The position numbers were made by a program, and so were the translations under genes. A DNA stretch of 64,000 nt from Panaeolus papilionaceus (Eukaryota; Basidiomycota; Agaricomycetes; Agaricales). Below are positions 1 to 12,500 of this stretch, piece by piece. The notes beneath the pieces are model-generated. The model was given only the letters and a program-made list of their open reading frames with translations. It was not told the origin of the DNA and searched no databases. Where the stretch lies: positions 237,906 to 301,905 of the forward strand of contig JADNRZ010000037.1 of the NCBI GenBank assembly GCA_015501605.1, given 5' to 3'. The first letter of the stretch is position 1. Every line of letters starts with the position of its first letter.

Positions 1-1713
1 ATTATGGGGCCCATTCAGAAGAGCTTCCATCCTTTTGCGTATCACTTTCATCAATCATCATAGAAGGTCATGAGGCAATGATTCTCAATCTATATCAGGC
101 CTCCAGACTAATATCATACCTTGACTTGTCGTGTACAACATATCATAGGGGCCTGTGATACCTACTGTTCCGTGAGTTTTCCCCAATATTTTCATCTTTG
201 CCGTAACTAAGATGGGCAGGCTACAGGCGCAAGATATATGAAATTGATTGAGGTAAGAACGGAGATCTACGACTGAGAAAAGAATGAGCAAAATCGCTCA
301 GGTCCGCAATGGTATCATCAAGAAATTCTTTTGAGGTCTCATTTCTCAAATGCCGCGCCACAATTACCTGGAACTCATCATTCCGCCAAAATTGGTGGTG
401 TCTACTAATCCAACGCGCGCCCACATTGCTCGCTTGACTGTTGTAGAGTACATAGGGAAATCAAATACACGTAAAGAAAAGGCAACACGCACACACCCCA
501 TCATGAGTATGTCATGTTCTGAGGACAGGAAAGGGTCCCGATAATATGTGAAATGCACGAGTAATGCTCGACGAAGCTGAGTGATGGAACCTGGGGCATG
601 GATACTATTTGGGAAGCCGACACCCCATGATGTCGCCCCCTATATGCGCTTAACCACGTGGATATATGCACCTCCTGTCGCATAACCATCGAAACCAGAT
701 TAGTGTCGAAGTCGCCACCAGCCAACCTGAATGCACTGCTCATTTTGACGCCTCGATATGAGGGGCAAGAGACCGTGCCGTACGTCTGATACAATATGAC
801 TGATTGGGAAATAGTGGACCATGTAGAGCGGTAGATGGGTTTAGCAGATAAGGGCTCTGTGAGGGTGTAAAGACCTTGAAATCGATACACTGACACTCAC
901 CTATACATCAACAGAAACCTTGGAAGGTCCAACTTTGGTGGGTGTCTCACCCCTTTCCCTTCTTCGACCCAACAAAATTCAAATCCATCATCCTCACCAG
1001 AGGCATCCACGTCCCGATTGCCTTCTGAACGTAATCCACGGCCAAATGACCTTCAAGATCGAGGCTCCGCTGCGATCAAAGACAAAAGTGTAGAGGCGAC
1101 GAGAGGGGAATTCATAAATCCAAGTAGGAAAGGTACAAAATAATTATTTGATGTTATTAAACTGAACACGGGGGCGTTAGCCAGTACGACCCAAAGAAGA
1201 GGGAAAGGAAAGTAGGGCCCCTGAAAATATGGCCAGGAGATCCGGGTGTGTGTCATAAATAAGATACTTGAATCATTACCCCTGCTCGCCATTTAACCAC
1301 AAATCCACAAGAGACAAGTGAATCCAATTGAGGCGAAATCTTCAACTGCCTAAGTTCGTACGCATGTCAAACCCGGATTTCTCCCTTGAACGCCGCTGTA
1401 AAGGACGCGTTGTTGGTCTGAACCCCAGCTGTAGTCATGAAAGATGGAATGATGTCATGACTATGTTCAATTATCATCGTCACAGAGCGTCGACGTCCAT
1501 TATGCATTAACATTCATTGGCTTGTAAGTCAAATACGAACAAACATAAAGGAATTTCGAACTCTCATGATTGAATGTATCTATGCACGGTTGCTGGGAAT
1601 AAATGTCCTAATAAGATTATGCTGGTTTGTTCACAATGACACACCCAGGATTCTAGTATCTCAACATTGAAACCAACCACCCAGCATCTCTCTTCATATA
1701 CCATCAAGGCAAA
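1..1713. other. Region without an assignable gene
   Basis: I recognise no gene here. The minus strand holds two stop-free stretches (501-896 and 221-424) whose translations are not low-complexity, so decayed exons are possible. Neither has a motif I can name, and neither continues into a plausible splice structure. The last 200 bases are probably the upstream region of GTPase gene 1. Confidence 0.3.
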
Positions 1714-4375
1714 ATGTCAATCCCGAAGCAAGAATATACATCCCTCAAGGTCGAGGGCCCATTATATGTCATACAAGTAACCCCAGCAGAGGTGAAAAGA
1801 AAGCATTCAGTGGTCTATATGTATGAGCTGTTTACCACCACAAACCATTTGAACGCAACTGAATGATACGGACCACATCAATTCTTTTTTTTCCAGTCTC
1901 ATGGGTCCCACGGGTTCGGGGAAGAGTGCCGTGCGTGTTATCTGACTACGTCGTTAGATCATTCGGTTTCACTCAAATTGCTTACCGATTGTATGTTCAG
2001 TTCATCGAGACACTGGCTCCAGGTCGTAATCTCTGCATTTCTAAGGGCTCACTGGAAAGTGTCACCCAGAGTGTTTCTTACTATGAAGTCGCCAACTTGA
2101 AGAATACTGGGGGCTACCCAAAAGCACGATGGGTTTTGATTAAACAGGCACCAGTATTACAGAGAATATTGATTTAATGGCGCAAATGTTTAATCAATGA
2201 TTAAATGTTTCCACCATAGCAATCTTCAGCCACTAGGGCAAAAACCTCAACCATGTTTAAACAGTCAAGGGATTTAATTAAAATTTGTATTTAAACAAGA
2301 ATGATTAAATACATAGCATTGATGTACTACCGACACTAGCAAAAATTTGTTTAAACAGTGACACATGATTAAATATAAAAAGAGGAATGTGTTTAAACAG
2401 AGAATGGCATTTAATTCAACAAATGAAAGACCCAATTAATTGGTATTAAGCATATGTTGGACATTGGAGGGGAGGATGGAAATGGAAAAGTAGAATAAAA
2501 CTAATATATGTGGTGAAGCAGGACTGGGTGGCATGGTGGGGTAGAGTACATGTATTGGAAACTTACCATGAGACTTAAATCAAGTGATCATCTAAGTGCG
2601 AGCACATCTCCAATGCTAGCAAGGGAAGAATGAAAGTGTTAGCCTGAAATTGAGAGGCTGGACAACATAGACTCACCAGAATTATGTGTCAGTGTTGCTC
2701 AGAACAATCAGGCTATGCCAATAGCCTGTAGAGCTTACATGTGAGAACGGGGAATGTTCACAAGGAGTGACTGGTGATGATGGTAAGGAAAGAAGAGGGA
2801 GTGAAGAGTGTTCAGAACAGTGTTCGTCGAGAATCAACCAAGGTCTAAATCCCACGGACTTTCATGCACGTGACATTGTTGATTGTTTGTTCTTGATTGC
2901 ATTTTTATCCAGGAACGAGAACAATGAGAAACTTGAAGCAGAGGTGATTTGTGAAGTCCCTTTCTTTCCGTTACCATGTCCTCTCCTCTCCATCCAACTG
3001 TTGGACAGTCACCTGCCACGAATGTACCCCCTCAGAGATGTATCACACTGGAAGTCAGTTAACTGCTCTCAAGCTCTTGGTAAGTCATTATTCTATTCCT
3101 TCTTCTACAAAACATGACACTAACGATATGGACTGTCTCGCAACTACCCTATCCAGGTGTGTAAGGATTTTTTGGCCTTCTGTTTAATTATTGGACATGA
3201 GTATGTCCTCCATCACCTGTAGGCTGTAGCTTCCAGTCATTCATGTGCTTTCTTGTAGATTTTCGACTAGTATATCATTTTGATTTTTCTTTGTTTAATT
3301 GACTGTAATTTAATTAATTAATTATGAAACAATTTAAATATCACTTCTGTTTAAACAGATTCTGAATTTTCAGGACAGCTTGAAAGGATTTGCTCATAAT
3401 TAAGAGGTAATTAATTACCGTTTTGATTAAATCAAAATTCACTGTAATACCGGCGCCTGTTTAAGCAAAACCCATCGGGTTGTAGCGCTACCAGTGCACT
3501 TTGATGGACACCCCCGGGTTTCTTGACACGAAACTATCAGAGACCCGAATAACGAAAATGATACTGAAGAATCTAGATGATTTACGGTATATGCACATTT
3601 TTTAAAAAACAACATATTCATTCCAATATTGAACTATATTTTTGGATAGCGAATCTGAAGATGGGACGGAAAAATTATCCGCCCCACTGATCTTTGTCAC
3701 CATCCTCTACTTCCAACCCATCACCGATATTCGAATGGCTGGGTCTAAACGAGACGCGGTCAAGCTTCTCAGAGTATTTGCACAGTTATTCAATGGCCAG
3801 GGAATCACGGTGGTGACTACGATGTGGAATAATCTGTCAACGGCCCAGAGAATTGAGGAGGCTAATCATCGGTTTGAAAGCCTGAAAAAAGAAATATTTG
3901 CAGTGCGTACCTAGTATTAATCTGACGAAAGTGGAATTCACTATGTCATCAGCCGTCCGATAAATTTTGGATCGAGGTCGCCAAATTTGAATACACCATG
4001 CATTCAGCCCTATCATCTCTGGATACGTCGTACTGGGGATTGAATTTGAACCAAAGCATATCAGGAGATATGATACCCCGCTACCAATCCATCATCCGCC
4101 AAAATTTGCTCCATCACATTATCAACGCTCAGCAACGACTTGATATGCTTGCAGAGGACAAGCGCAATGCAACCACCGAAAAAGAGCGCCTTTGTCTTCT
4201 CGAGGTGGTGCTCGAGGAAGAGAGCGCGGTATTAAACGCCCTTCACTCATTCTTAGACGACCTCTATGAGATTGACCCCAGCAGCTGCTCGTCGAGGTTA
4301 CCCCCGCTTTCACTTCGTGTTGCTTTAAAATATCGTTTCAGGCGCTTTGCTGTGACTGGGAAACGGTTATTCTGA
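1714..4375 (+). pseudogene. P-loop GTPase (AIG1/G-domain-like) gene 1, split by a transposon
   Basis: Small GTP-binding protein of the type common in Agaricomycetes, role unknown. Coding exons fit 1714-1820, 1897-1930, 2001-2118, 3493-3586, 3650-3902 and 3953-4375, all with GT..AG introns and matching phases. Exon 2 carries the P-loop GPTGSGKS (G1). The segment after the transposon carries DTPGF (G3). Exon 4 carries VTTMWN, in the position where a TTMWD-like G4 motif is seen in the paralogs. The C-terminus is helical and charged. A 1368 bp element interrupts the third coding exon. Removing it together with one GCTACC repeat rejoins the frame and gives a 212 nt exon, the same length as in GTPase gene 2. 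The joined protein would be about 342 residues. Apart from the insertion I see no stop or frameshift, so the loss may be recent. Strong family call, unknown biological role. Confidence 0.8.
2119..3486. mobile_element. 1.37 kb non-autonomous DNA transposon with 6 bp target duplication
   Basis: The ends are inverted copies of each other: about 45 bp starting near CGATGGGTTTTG run inward at 2128-2175 and appear reverse-complemented at 3430-3477. The host sequence GCTACC is present at both junctions (2113-2118 and 3487-3492), consistent with a 6 bp target duplication. Inside each end the motifs TTTAAACA/TGTTTAAA and GATTAAAT recur many times, as expected of subterminal transposase binding sites. 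No transposase is recognisable; an open stretch at 2767-3117 has no motif. The superfamily is not clear to me. It sits in coding sequence of GTPase gene 1. Confidence 0.8.
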
Positions 4376-5896
4376 AAAAGCAAGCAGAAACGAACTCGAA
4401 TATCATGCAAACTCGTCTAAATCGAGTACTACTAATAGATTAATATAAATATCATGTTGACAGCTCTCTCAATCGTGGTCCAGACCCGTCAGTTCCTGTA
4501 TAATACCTAGAAAGAAACCTCTGACCGCGTATTTTCCTCACTTCTCACTCGAACCGCATGTCTCGATCTACCAGGATCAGACTCATCTAAGTACTGAACA
4601 CCTACGCGCACGAACCTTATTTACTGCGGACGCGTTGGACTGAGCGCTACGACCCATCCAAGCACGTGGCCATCTTGGCGGCAAGCTGCACGTCAAGGTT
4701 AAGCACCACACTCAGCTGAGTCTCACTGCTATCGCAAGTCCCTATCATATGGAAAGTCCACCCGCGTTCCTTCCCTCCCCCCAGTATTGTCGCATACTCT
4801 GAGAATTCACGCATAAACTCGGCTGGTGTTGCACTCGCAAGATCTGAAACCTTCGTGTTAACTGACCAGGCTTTACTTCCACTTGTTACCACCACTCCCA
4901 TTTAAAACACCATTTCAGTGTGTCTACCCACAGCATCATCTTTGTAGCCGCCTCACCTCCTCTCTTCCGGATGCATACATTACAATCTTGACCACGCCTC
5001 AGTCTCAATTACCTCCACCCCCGCCTTCTGTATCACCCACATCCCGAGATTTGATATCAGCTATCCCGAAGGTGGGTTTTCTGTTCAAAAGCCTGTAATA
5101 AGTACGTCGAACACATTATTTGCACGTTTGTTGCTGTTATCGTTCAAGAAAAACAATCTTTTTTACACTATCAGAAATGTGCCGTTCATCCTCATCTCAT
5201 CGTGTCATGGTCGAAAAGGCATCGCGATAAACTCTTTGAATAGTGGTATACCAGTATGTATCAAAACCCAAATAAATATTCCAATAGCATCAAACGGTGA
5301 AATGACAACTGGGGTGCATCAAGTGCTATTTCAGGATGCACCCTTAACGGCAGATAACTATGTATAGCTTAAAACAATGTGAATCTCCGAATACCCACCG
5401 AAACCTCAGCTGGAAGTCAATCGCAGAGTTATGGAACCTTATGAACCTTGGTTCTTTCAAACCCGTATTAAAGCATGTTCATGATATACTACGATCGCAT
5501 TGGACGAATATGATCAAGGGCGGGAGTTGTCCTTCTACTTGAACGGCGTCAATGAGGGTGTAGTCAGAAATAGCTTGCAGATTGATGGGTGTGCGCAAGC
5601 CGATCAAAAGCGCCTTCTGGGTTCCCACAAATAGCTCACTCACCCTACGCTCCGTGGTTCCAGGTGTATCAACGAATTCTTGGAATGGTCCTGTACGGCA
5701 GTATGTATTGACATTGCGATATCATTGGATACTGTATTGAGTCTATCAATAACCTACTCCAACTTGGTGATATGTTCCAGCACGATAACCATCGATTTGC
5801 CCTGGACCATATGGCTCACGTAGTCTCCATTTTCAAGTTCAAACTTGATAAAATGATGACACAACCAAACAATCCGAATTTCGCCCTCACGTTCTG
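4376..5896. other. Intergenic, no assignable gene
   Basis: Nothing recognisable. The minus strand at 4647-4901 is open from an ATG for 84 codons with balanced composition, and the plus strand has open stretches at 5128-5367 and 5360-5542. None shows a motif or a splice structure that I can support. Confidence 0.3.
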
Positions 5897-5904
5897 TATA
5901 AAAG
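5897..5904 (+). promoter_or_regulatory. TATA box of the secreted-peptide gene
   Basis: TATAAAAG lies 69 bases before the proposed ATG at 5973. This is a usual distance for a TATA promoter with a short leader. It supports the reading of the following short exons as an expressed gene. Confidence 0.6.
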
Positions 5905-5972
5905 GATATCCAACAGCCAGATGCAAGCAATCCATATCCATCCCCTCACCCATCGAACCAAGCGAACTCACC

Positions 5973-6348
5973 ATGAAGCATTTATCTGTCACCACTATCA
6001 TCTATACCGTACTCATCTCGCTCTCGTCGCTTAGCCTTGCATCCCCTGCCATAAAGGGCATTCGATCAGGTACATAGGACACATCGATATTTTCGCCTGT
6101 CATTGAATTTACATTGCTAACTGCACACTACCACAGCGGCCGTTACTCGTCCACACTGTCAGTAGAATTTTCATTCCTCAACGTGATAGCTCCCCTGACT
6201 AGGCTTCTACTTTTTTCAGGCACTCCCCCAGCCTTTCCATGCGGGGACGTGTAAGTAGCTCACATGTGTTACAGTCTTCGCATCACCTGAGAGGCCTACT
6301 GATGCCCTTGCTTTTAATAGCTGCTCCTTTCCTCGTTTGTGTGTTTGA
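5973..6348 (+). CDS. Small secreted cysteine-containing protein (58 aa, four exons)
   Basis: Proposed exons are 5973-6069, 6137-6157, 6220-6250 and 6321-6348. The introns are 67, 62 and 70 nt, each with GT..AG ends and a branch-like CTAAC, CTGAC or CTGAT near the 3' end, and all phases agree. The protein starts MKHLSVTTIIYTVLISLSSL, a classic signal peptide with likely cleavage after an Ala-Ser-Pro-Ala stretch near residue 26. The mature part is about 32 residues and has four cysteines at 40, 47, 51 and 57 (C-X6-C-X3-C-X5-C), enough for two disulphides. A TATA box precedes it. The product would be exported; its function is unknown, and a fungal small secreted protein or effector-like role is only inference. 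Exons 2-4 are tiny, so gene finders would likely miss them. I recognise no family. Doubt: exons this small could be assembled by chance, although four compatible junctions in a row argue against that. Confidence 0.6.
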
Positions 6349-8839
6349 ACTGACGGATTAGCGTCATTAACGATTTGGATAATTACGTCGCTTGGTGTAC
6401 CTATTAGAAATTATGAGCTCGCGTTTAGGCCGTCAAGATTCCATAGTCATACATACGTGAATGATTAGCTCCTCAATCCGGCACATGGTGAACAAGGCCG
6501 GTAGCTAAAAGACCAAATGTGTGCGTCCACAGAAAGAATTAGAAGAAATTATGTCAGTCAGCCCTGATGACGATTTGTGGTCGCTTCCTTACCCAACACG
6601 GGTCTTACGATATTCCTCCACACAAGAGCACCCACAAGTGTTGAAATGGCAATGAGAATAGGTAGGTAAACGTAGAGAAAGGACAAAATGAGGTGGCGTC
6701 GTCGTGTAGTCGAAGTGCGAATTGCGAGTTAAGATGATGTTGGTAGGGAATTAACGCTCTCCAACCTGTTAGTAACACGCAAACATAGCTGGAGACGAGA
6801 CTAACAGAGCACGTACTTGGAGTACTATCGTTAGTCACCACTCGTGGATGTCCACCACTCGGGTTTTTTTGGTAATCTGCAGATATCTCGCTCAATTGTG
6901 TGATATAAAAGTTGAGAATTTAAAACCAGGTAGATGTAAGTAGAATAAATCTTGCGTCTTGCCGTTGCTAGACCGTTGAGGTATGAGGTAGTAGTAGTGG
7001 GGGATGGGAGAGGTTACGACTGGAAGCCGAAACCCGACCCAGAGCGAGAGCCGAGGATTGTGGACGGATGCGCCCCCAGAAACCTCGGCTCTCTCTACCC
7101 ACATACCTCGGCGATCTAACGCGAGCGAGACGGTAGGCGAGCGAGCTGTGGCACTTGAGTGAGTCTCAAGGTAAAGGTGTGAAAAACGAGGATCTATTCA
7201 AAGGGGAAGCGGAGGGTGGGCAGAAGAAGTAAAGAGACGAACCACGAGCGCTCGACAATGCCAACGCGCCGTGGTGAGAGTACAGAAATAAAGTAATGAG
7301 AAAACGGTATGTATGTAAGTGACGAGTAAATGGTTGGGTCGCGCACACGTGACCAAGAAGGCAGATCTGTGCGAGCATAGATCTTTCCACCACGATCTCT
7401 AGTTAGATTTAAGAAAATATGGAAATACGAAGTGCAGGAATTTGCAGACCAAAACGCGAGTATCAACAAGTCACGCAAAATGCGTGTTATTTTCCAGATC
7501 CCTTACGATGTAGAGATCCAATCCGTCCAAAATCCGGCCTGAAACTTAATGTAGTGTGTTACAATCTATCTGCAAAATATCAGACTGCCTCGACGTTATA
7601 CGCTTTCATGGGCAACGAAATACGTTTCGTGCATCCATGAAGTCTAGTGATTTGATGGCATCACTTTCTGCCAAACTGACCTTTTCCACCTCAGTGACAG
7701 TTCGTGACAGGAAAACCCGAGTTGTGGTATTTTCGACTAGACACCACCGGTACCACTCCGACGCTCGTTCTCCCTCGTTTTTCCTCAATAAAAATTCATA
7801 TTCAAGTAGAAAATCAAAAGTTACGTAGGTTTACCAAGTCTCAATGTCAGGGGAGCAGAGGAAAATATTCCAGTCGCAAATTAGTGAAGCCGTACCCGAC
7901 TGGTGACCAACGATAGTATCACTTATATTCCCAGCAGTCATCATCCTCCGTATCTCCATCCAAACCTGGTCCTGATTACACGAGTCAACCACCCCAACAG
8001 ACAGGGCAAGGCCTTGACAAAGTTTTCAGCAAAGGTGTAGAATTCATGGGTCTGACTGGGACATGTGTAGTGCTTTGTGGGGATGCATCGAACTCGGTAG
8101 CATGGGGGCGTTGAGCAGGAAGAAAATTAGGGGAGCACGACAGAAAGAGAAAGAAAGGTCATTGAGTTGTAGCTCAGGCCAACCCCTGCAGACGCATTTA
8201 TAAGGTAATGGAGTGCTGTAGTCTAGGCAGGCATCACCTTAAATCGGAGTCCTGAGCAGTGATGAGCTCCGAACCTATATCCCTCCGAAATTCCGCGTTT
8301 TCGGTAGTTTTACGACGCACCGTTTATCCTTCATTTCCCGACGTCGTCACCCTGCCGTTCACAACCATGTTTAGTGTAGCTGACCTTGGCTGCACGATGC
8401 CTTCCCTATTCGCTTATTTTATTCATTTTTCGTTCTATTTTCGATTATTTGAAACGCTTCGGCGCTTACTTTGCTTATATCCTTTTATTTCTTATTGTTT
8501 TCACTCGTATTACCTCTTTAGTTTACCTTCGTAGCACCTCTTCGGCTCATGTATATTATTTACTGTACCATTTCCACCACAGAATAGACAAGTTTTCACC
8601 TCAGTTTCGCCCCAGTTCGTCGCCAGCGTCCCTCGTCGTCTTCATATTTCGTATTTCGTCTCGTTTTCGTTCGTATTTCGTCGTTCATCAGCAAAAAAAT
8701 TGGTGGCAGATCTATCAAGTGCCGTGTGACTGTCGAAGACATAATGATAAGGTGCATATCACATTTATATTTCAATAACCAGGTTGGGGTTAGATATGAA
8801 TGACCCATAACGGAAGAGGATTTACACGCATGTGCTAAC
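6349..8839. other. Intergenic, possible decayed membrane-protein exon
   Basis: No gene can be defined. On the minus strand near 6556-6700 one frame encodes a hydrophobic run (YVYLPILIAIS) followed by a basic tail and a stop, which could be the last exon of a small membrane protein, but no upstream exon is evident. The stretch 8280-8690 is T/C-rich with many TTCG/TCGT words, resembling 3' ends or LTR remnants elsewhere in the window. Confidence 0.25.
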
Positions 8840-9112
8840 TCAGGTTGTGCGCTCCAAATCTGTCAAATATCACTAAAGCGATGATATGTCTGTGTGTGAC
8901 TCAGTCTAGGAGTTCATGGACGAAATGCCGCCAGATCAGGTTCTGTATATTGGTGATATTTCAGCTTGAGTTTTAGAAGTAGACCAAATATCAGCTTGTG
9001 TTCCGAATCTCACCTAAATGTCAGATCAATATTGCTTAGATCAATCGCGGTCAGGTTGTGTTCATAATCTCAATGACATCTCAGAATGACGCATGTGTGT
9101 CAGCTTAATATC
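8840..9112. repeat. Cluster of TCAGSTTGTG-like short repeats
   Basis: Within about 270 bp the words TCAGGTTGTG, TCAGGTTCTG, TCAGCTTGAG, TCAGCTTGTG, TCAGGTTGTG and TCAGCTTAAT recur on the plus strand, often preceded by A/T and followed by TCC or TC. Such irregular short repeats next to a transposase gene resemble subterminal binding sites of CACTA/CMC-type transposons. The Plavaka-type gene ends about 430 bp to the right. Confidence 0.45.
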
Positions 9113-9543
9113 AATTTCGAGAGACATGTATCTAACTGCCCCTCCGAATGATATCTACTGACGTGCTACTGTCCAATGGCGTTTGCCATATCAACATAAT
9201 TTCATGTTCGATGTAACATACCTGCCTGATGTCATTCCAGAAGCTGTGTGTCGGATAGCAGTTGGCCTGATGCTTCAGGTGTCTATTGCAGTCGGCTCAT
9301 CTTTCATATTTCAAGCTTGTACACCCCATATAAGTCAAAAAGTGGACTGTCACCGACATACCCCATGGCGCATCAGGTTGGTATTGCATAAACATATCGA
9401 TGTTCAGCCAGGCATTGTGAATTTCTATGAGGTTCCACATTTACCTCTACATACGAGCTATTCTCGGGTATATCTGAGGTGAGAATGATATTTGCACCAT
9501 CTTTCATTGCCCGACTCGTGAGCGAAATAAATGTATTCTTACA

Positions 9544-12500
9544 TTACAATGATGCAAACCCAATAGCCTCCCATTCGCCTTCTTCATCCTCGCCATCTTC
9601 CGGACCTAGAGCGTCTTCTATTTCACCTAAATCTTCTTCCCCAACCACAATTTCCTCACCATTGCCATCACCATCGCTCTCCTCATCCCAATCAGTGTAC
9701 TCTTCATCTGAACCACGTTCATCACCATCAGAGTCTGACCACCCTCGCTGGTCTTGGTCATCTTGCAAGTCGATGTAGTTCTCCACATTTTCAGTCTCAA
9801 GCCCGATATCACACCCATCTAGCACCCCTTCGTCTGCGGCTCTGTTGGAAGTGAATCTTGCATCGACATCATCGCGATCTTGAAGGAAGTAGTTGGTGGC
9901 TTCGCGAATTCCAACCGCCGAATGCCCAAGGCCTCCTCCCCGATAGCGCATGAACATGTCATGATCCGCAAATCTGTGCCGCCATAAATACCTGTTAGTA
10001 GTCGTAAATACCTACAACAGGTGGGAATGCATACATGTTAATAAAAAAATAGTTCCAATCTAGGTTTTTGTCGCTGTCCCTGCGTGCGATTGTTGGTCTC
10101 AACAGTCCGTGCCTTGACTTCCCACCAGTCTCGTCAGGTATAAGATGTACAGCTCGAATAACCTGCGAGGGATCGATGAAACCGAAGGCAGGTGAGTGGT
10201 CAACCTTTTCATTGATGAATGCAACTCTTGGTAGATTCTTCGCCTTCCACCCAAAGCGCGGACTAGAGTTCAGCCCGAGCCACCAAACCCAGAGAAATTC
10301 GAGTTCATGTCGCTCCATGACCCCCGTTTCAGGCTGCAAATAGATCACCTGCGCATGGAATATGCCTAAAATACGAGCATACCAATATGGAAATGCAGAT
10401 TCGTCGTTGGAGAGAAGCATTATGTCTGCTTGGGTGCGCGGGTTTAGCGAGTCTTGCTGTCGTCGCAAATCATAAGTTGTATAATTGACACGCAGGACCT
10501 TGTGGCGATAGATAGTGTCATTTAATATGATCAAACGACTCAGCTGGTCATCACTGAACTGATGTTCATTGTCGTCAAATTCAAGATTGAGGAGCTTCGC
10601 CAGGAAATAGCACCGCAGTCTTCGTATGAAACCCTGTAAACAATTCAATATCAGGTAATATCGAGATGATATATTGAAATACTCACATTCAACGCTGGAT
10701 CCCCAGCATGATCGCGCACCCATTCAAGAAGATTAATACGGTTGGTGACAAGTCTCTCTTTCGACATGTGGTGGTGAGCCGCTGGATCAGTTCGAGGTAA
10801 CTTTTCGGAATCGAAGAAAGAGAAATGTGCAGTATCAGTACGCTTTCCCTTTCCCATGCGCTTCTCACGCAGACGCGCTTGTTTCGCAAGGTAGACTGCA
10901 CGCTCTCTTATGTGTTGCCTGGAGATGCCAGGTGCAAGGAGCTTCCTAGACCGTGACACACGCTTGGTGTGCATCTTGGGATTTTTATGTTGCGCTTCAA
11001 TCTAAAATCACATAAACATTATATGTATTCATAGATTAAGGTATGAATAGAACATACTGTTTGAGTTGTGAAGTTGTCTGAGGTCCCGACTTGCCGGATA
11101 AAATTGGCGTGATGACCAAGAGCGTGGAACTTGAAGCTGGTAAGATTGAATTCCTTCAACTTCCCTTTGGTTCGCTTTCTCTTCTCTCTTCATGCAGTTT
11201 CCTCCTTAGGAAGCTCTTTGGTTTCGAAGGCCTTGCTTGTTGTCTGCTCGAAGTAGCGCATAGCCTTTCCAAGGCGAAAGGTCGAGGCTTCTAGCTCCTT
11301 CACTGTGGTGTCTGAATGGCTACGAAGTTTTGCCAATGAGTGCCATGTACATAGCTCGAAGAGGAGCCTTCGGACAGATGACCCATGTGGAGCAGGAAGT
11401 ATCCCATTAAATGCAGGAATAGAGCACTGTGTATTTGTGAGCTTAATTTTGTGGCACGTTATATGGGAGGAAATATACCACGAGAATGTTTTCCCAGTCA
11501 CAGGCACGAAGCTTCACCATTGCTGAGACATTGTATGAAAATTTGCGAATTGTATCTCTTCCAAAGGTAGGTGGGTTGCGAAAACGTTCGTTAACGGTTT
11601 GGATGGACCCGTCCTCAAGAGAGTGAACAATGCGAAGCAGGTGTGTAAAGAAAGACTTGAAGACACCCAGCTCAAACTCGTGCATCAGGTCCGGTGCGAT
11701 TATCGAATGAAACTCAAAACCGAAATCGCGGAGTTGAATAGAAAATGCATTCTGCAAATGCAATAGTTTCCTATTAGCATGACAGACATGGACCGAATCA
11801 CAGTTTAAAGAATACCTGTGTCGCATTGAGGGATTTGGGTCCCAATACTCTCTTCACGGCAGTCGATGTGAACTTCTTCCCTTCCTCATAGACCAACCGA
11901 CGAGCCTCGAGAATGACTGAAAGTGTCTCTTCATCGTCTTTTCGTGCGAACCTTTCTCTAATTCTTTCATCTGCTACTGTTCCTAATCCCGAAACTTTGG
12001 ACTTTGGTATAAGACATTCAGGGCACAGACACATAGATAGATTCTTGATACATGCAAAGAGAATTCTGGAGGGGAGAATCAGCACAAAGTAATGACACGA
12101 TGTTGTGTTGCTGACTCACTTCTCAAGATAATCCATAGCATAAATAAAGAACCGAGGAAATACACGTCGCTCAACCTTGTCCCAGAACACGACATCCATT
12201 CCATTTAAGTATGCCTCACGAAGATCATCGTCAAGGAGCAGGAGCCAGACCGCATGGAAAAGCTCTCTACGTAGGTGAGATAAAGTCTCCTTGGTTGCAT
12301 ACACACCAAACGTTTTAAGGTACCATGTCTGTATGTCTTCTGGTAGCTAGTCGTTACAACAGATTAAATTAAATGTTATTAGACCGTTGCGAAAAAATAT
12401 TGTGGAAACATACCTTTGGAATGTAGGCCAGATGGTGCGCTGAATGGGTACTTGGCAAGGTACGCACATACTTGGACTGATTTCCGAAGAATAAATATAT

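Noticed and set aside
2767..3117. 116-codon open stretch inside the 1.37 kb transposon as a transposase
   Set aside because: No DDE motif, no zinc finger and no similarity that I recognise; composition alone can explain it.
9544..9957. Independent acidic protein gene at the Plavaka 3' end
   Set aside because: It begins with FMRYRGGGLGH, the known end of the transposase, and is its last exon with an acidic tail.
11091..11570. Plus-strand open stretches opposite the Plavaka-type gene
   Set aside because: They are antisense shadows of conserved transposase exons on the minus strand.
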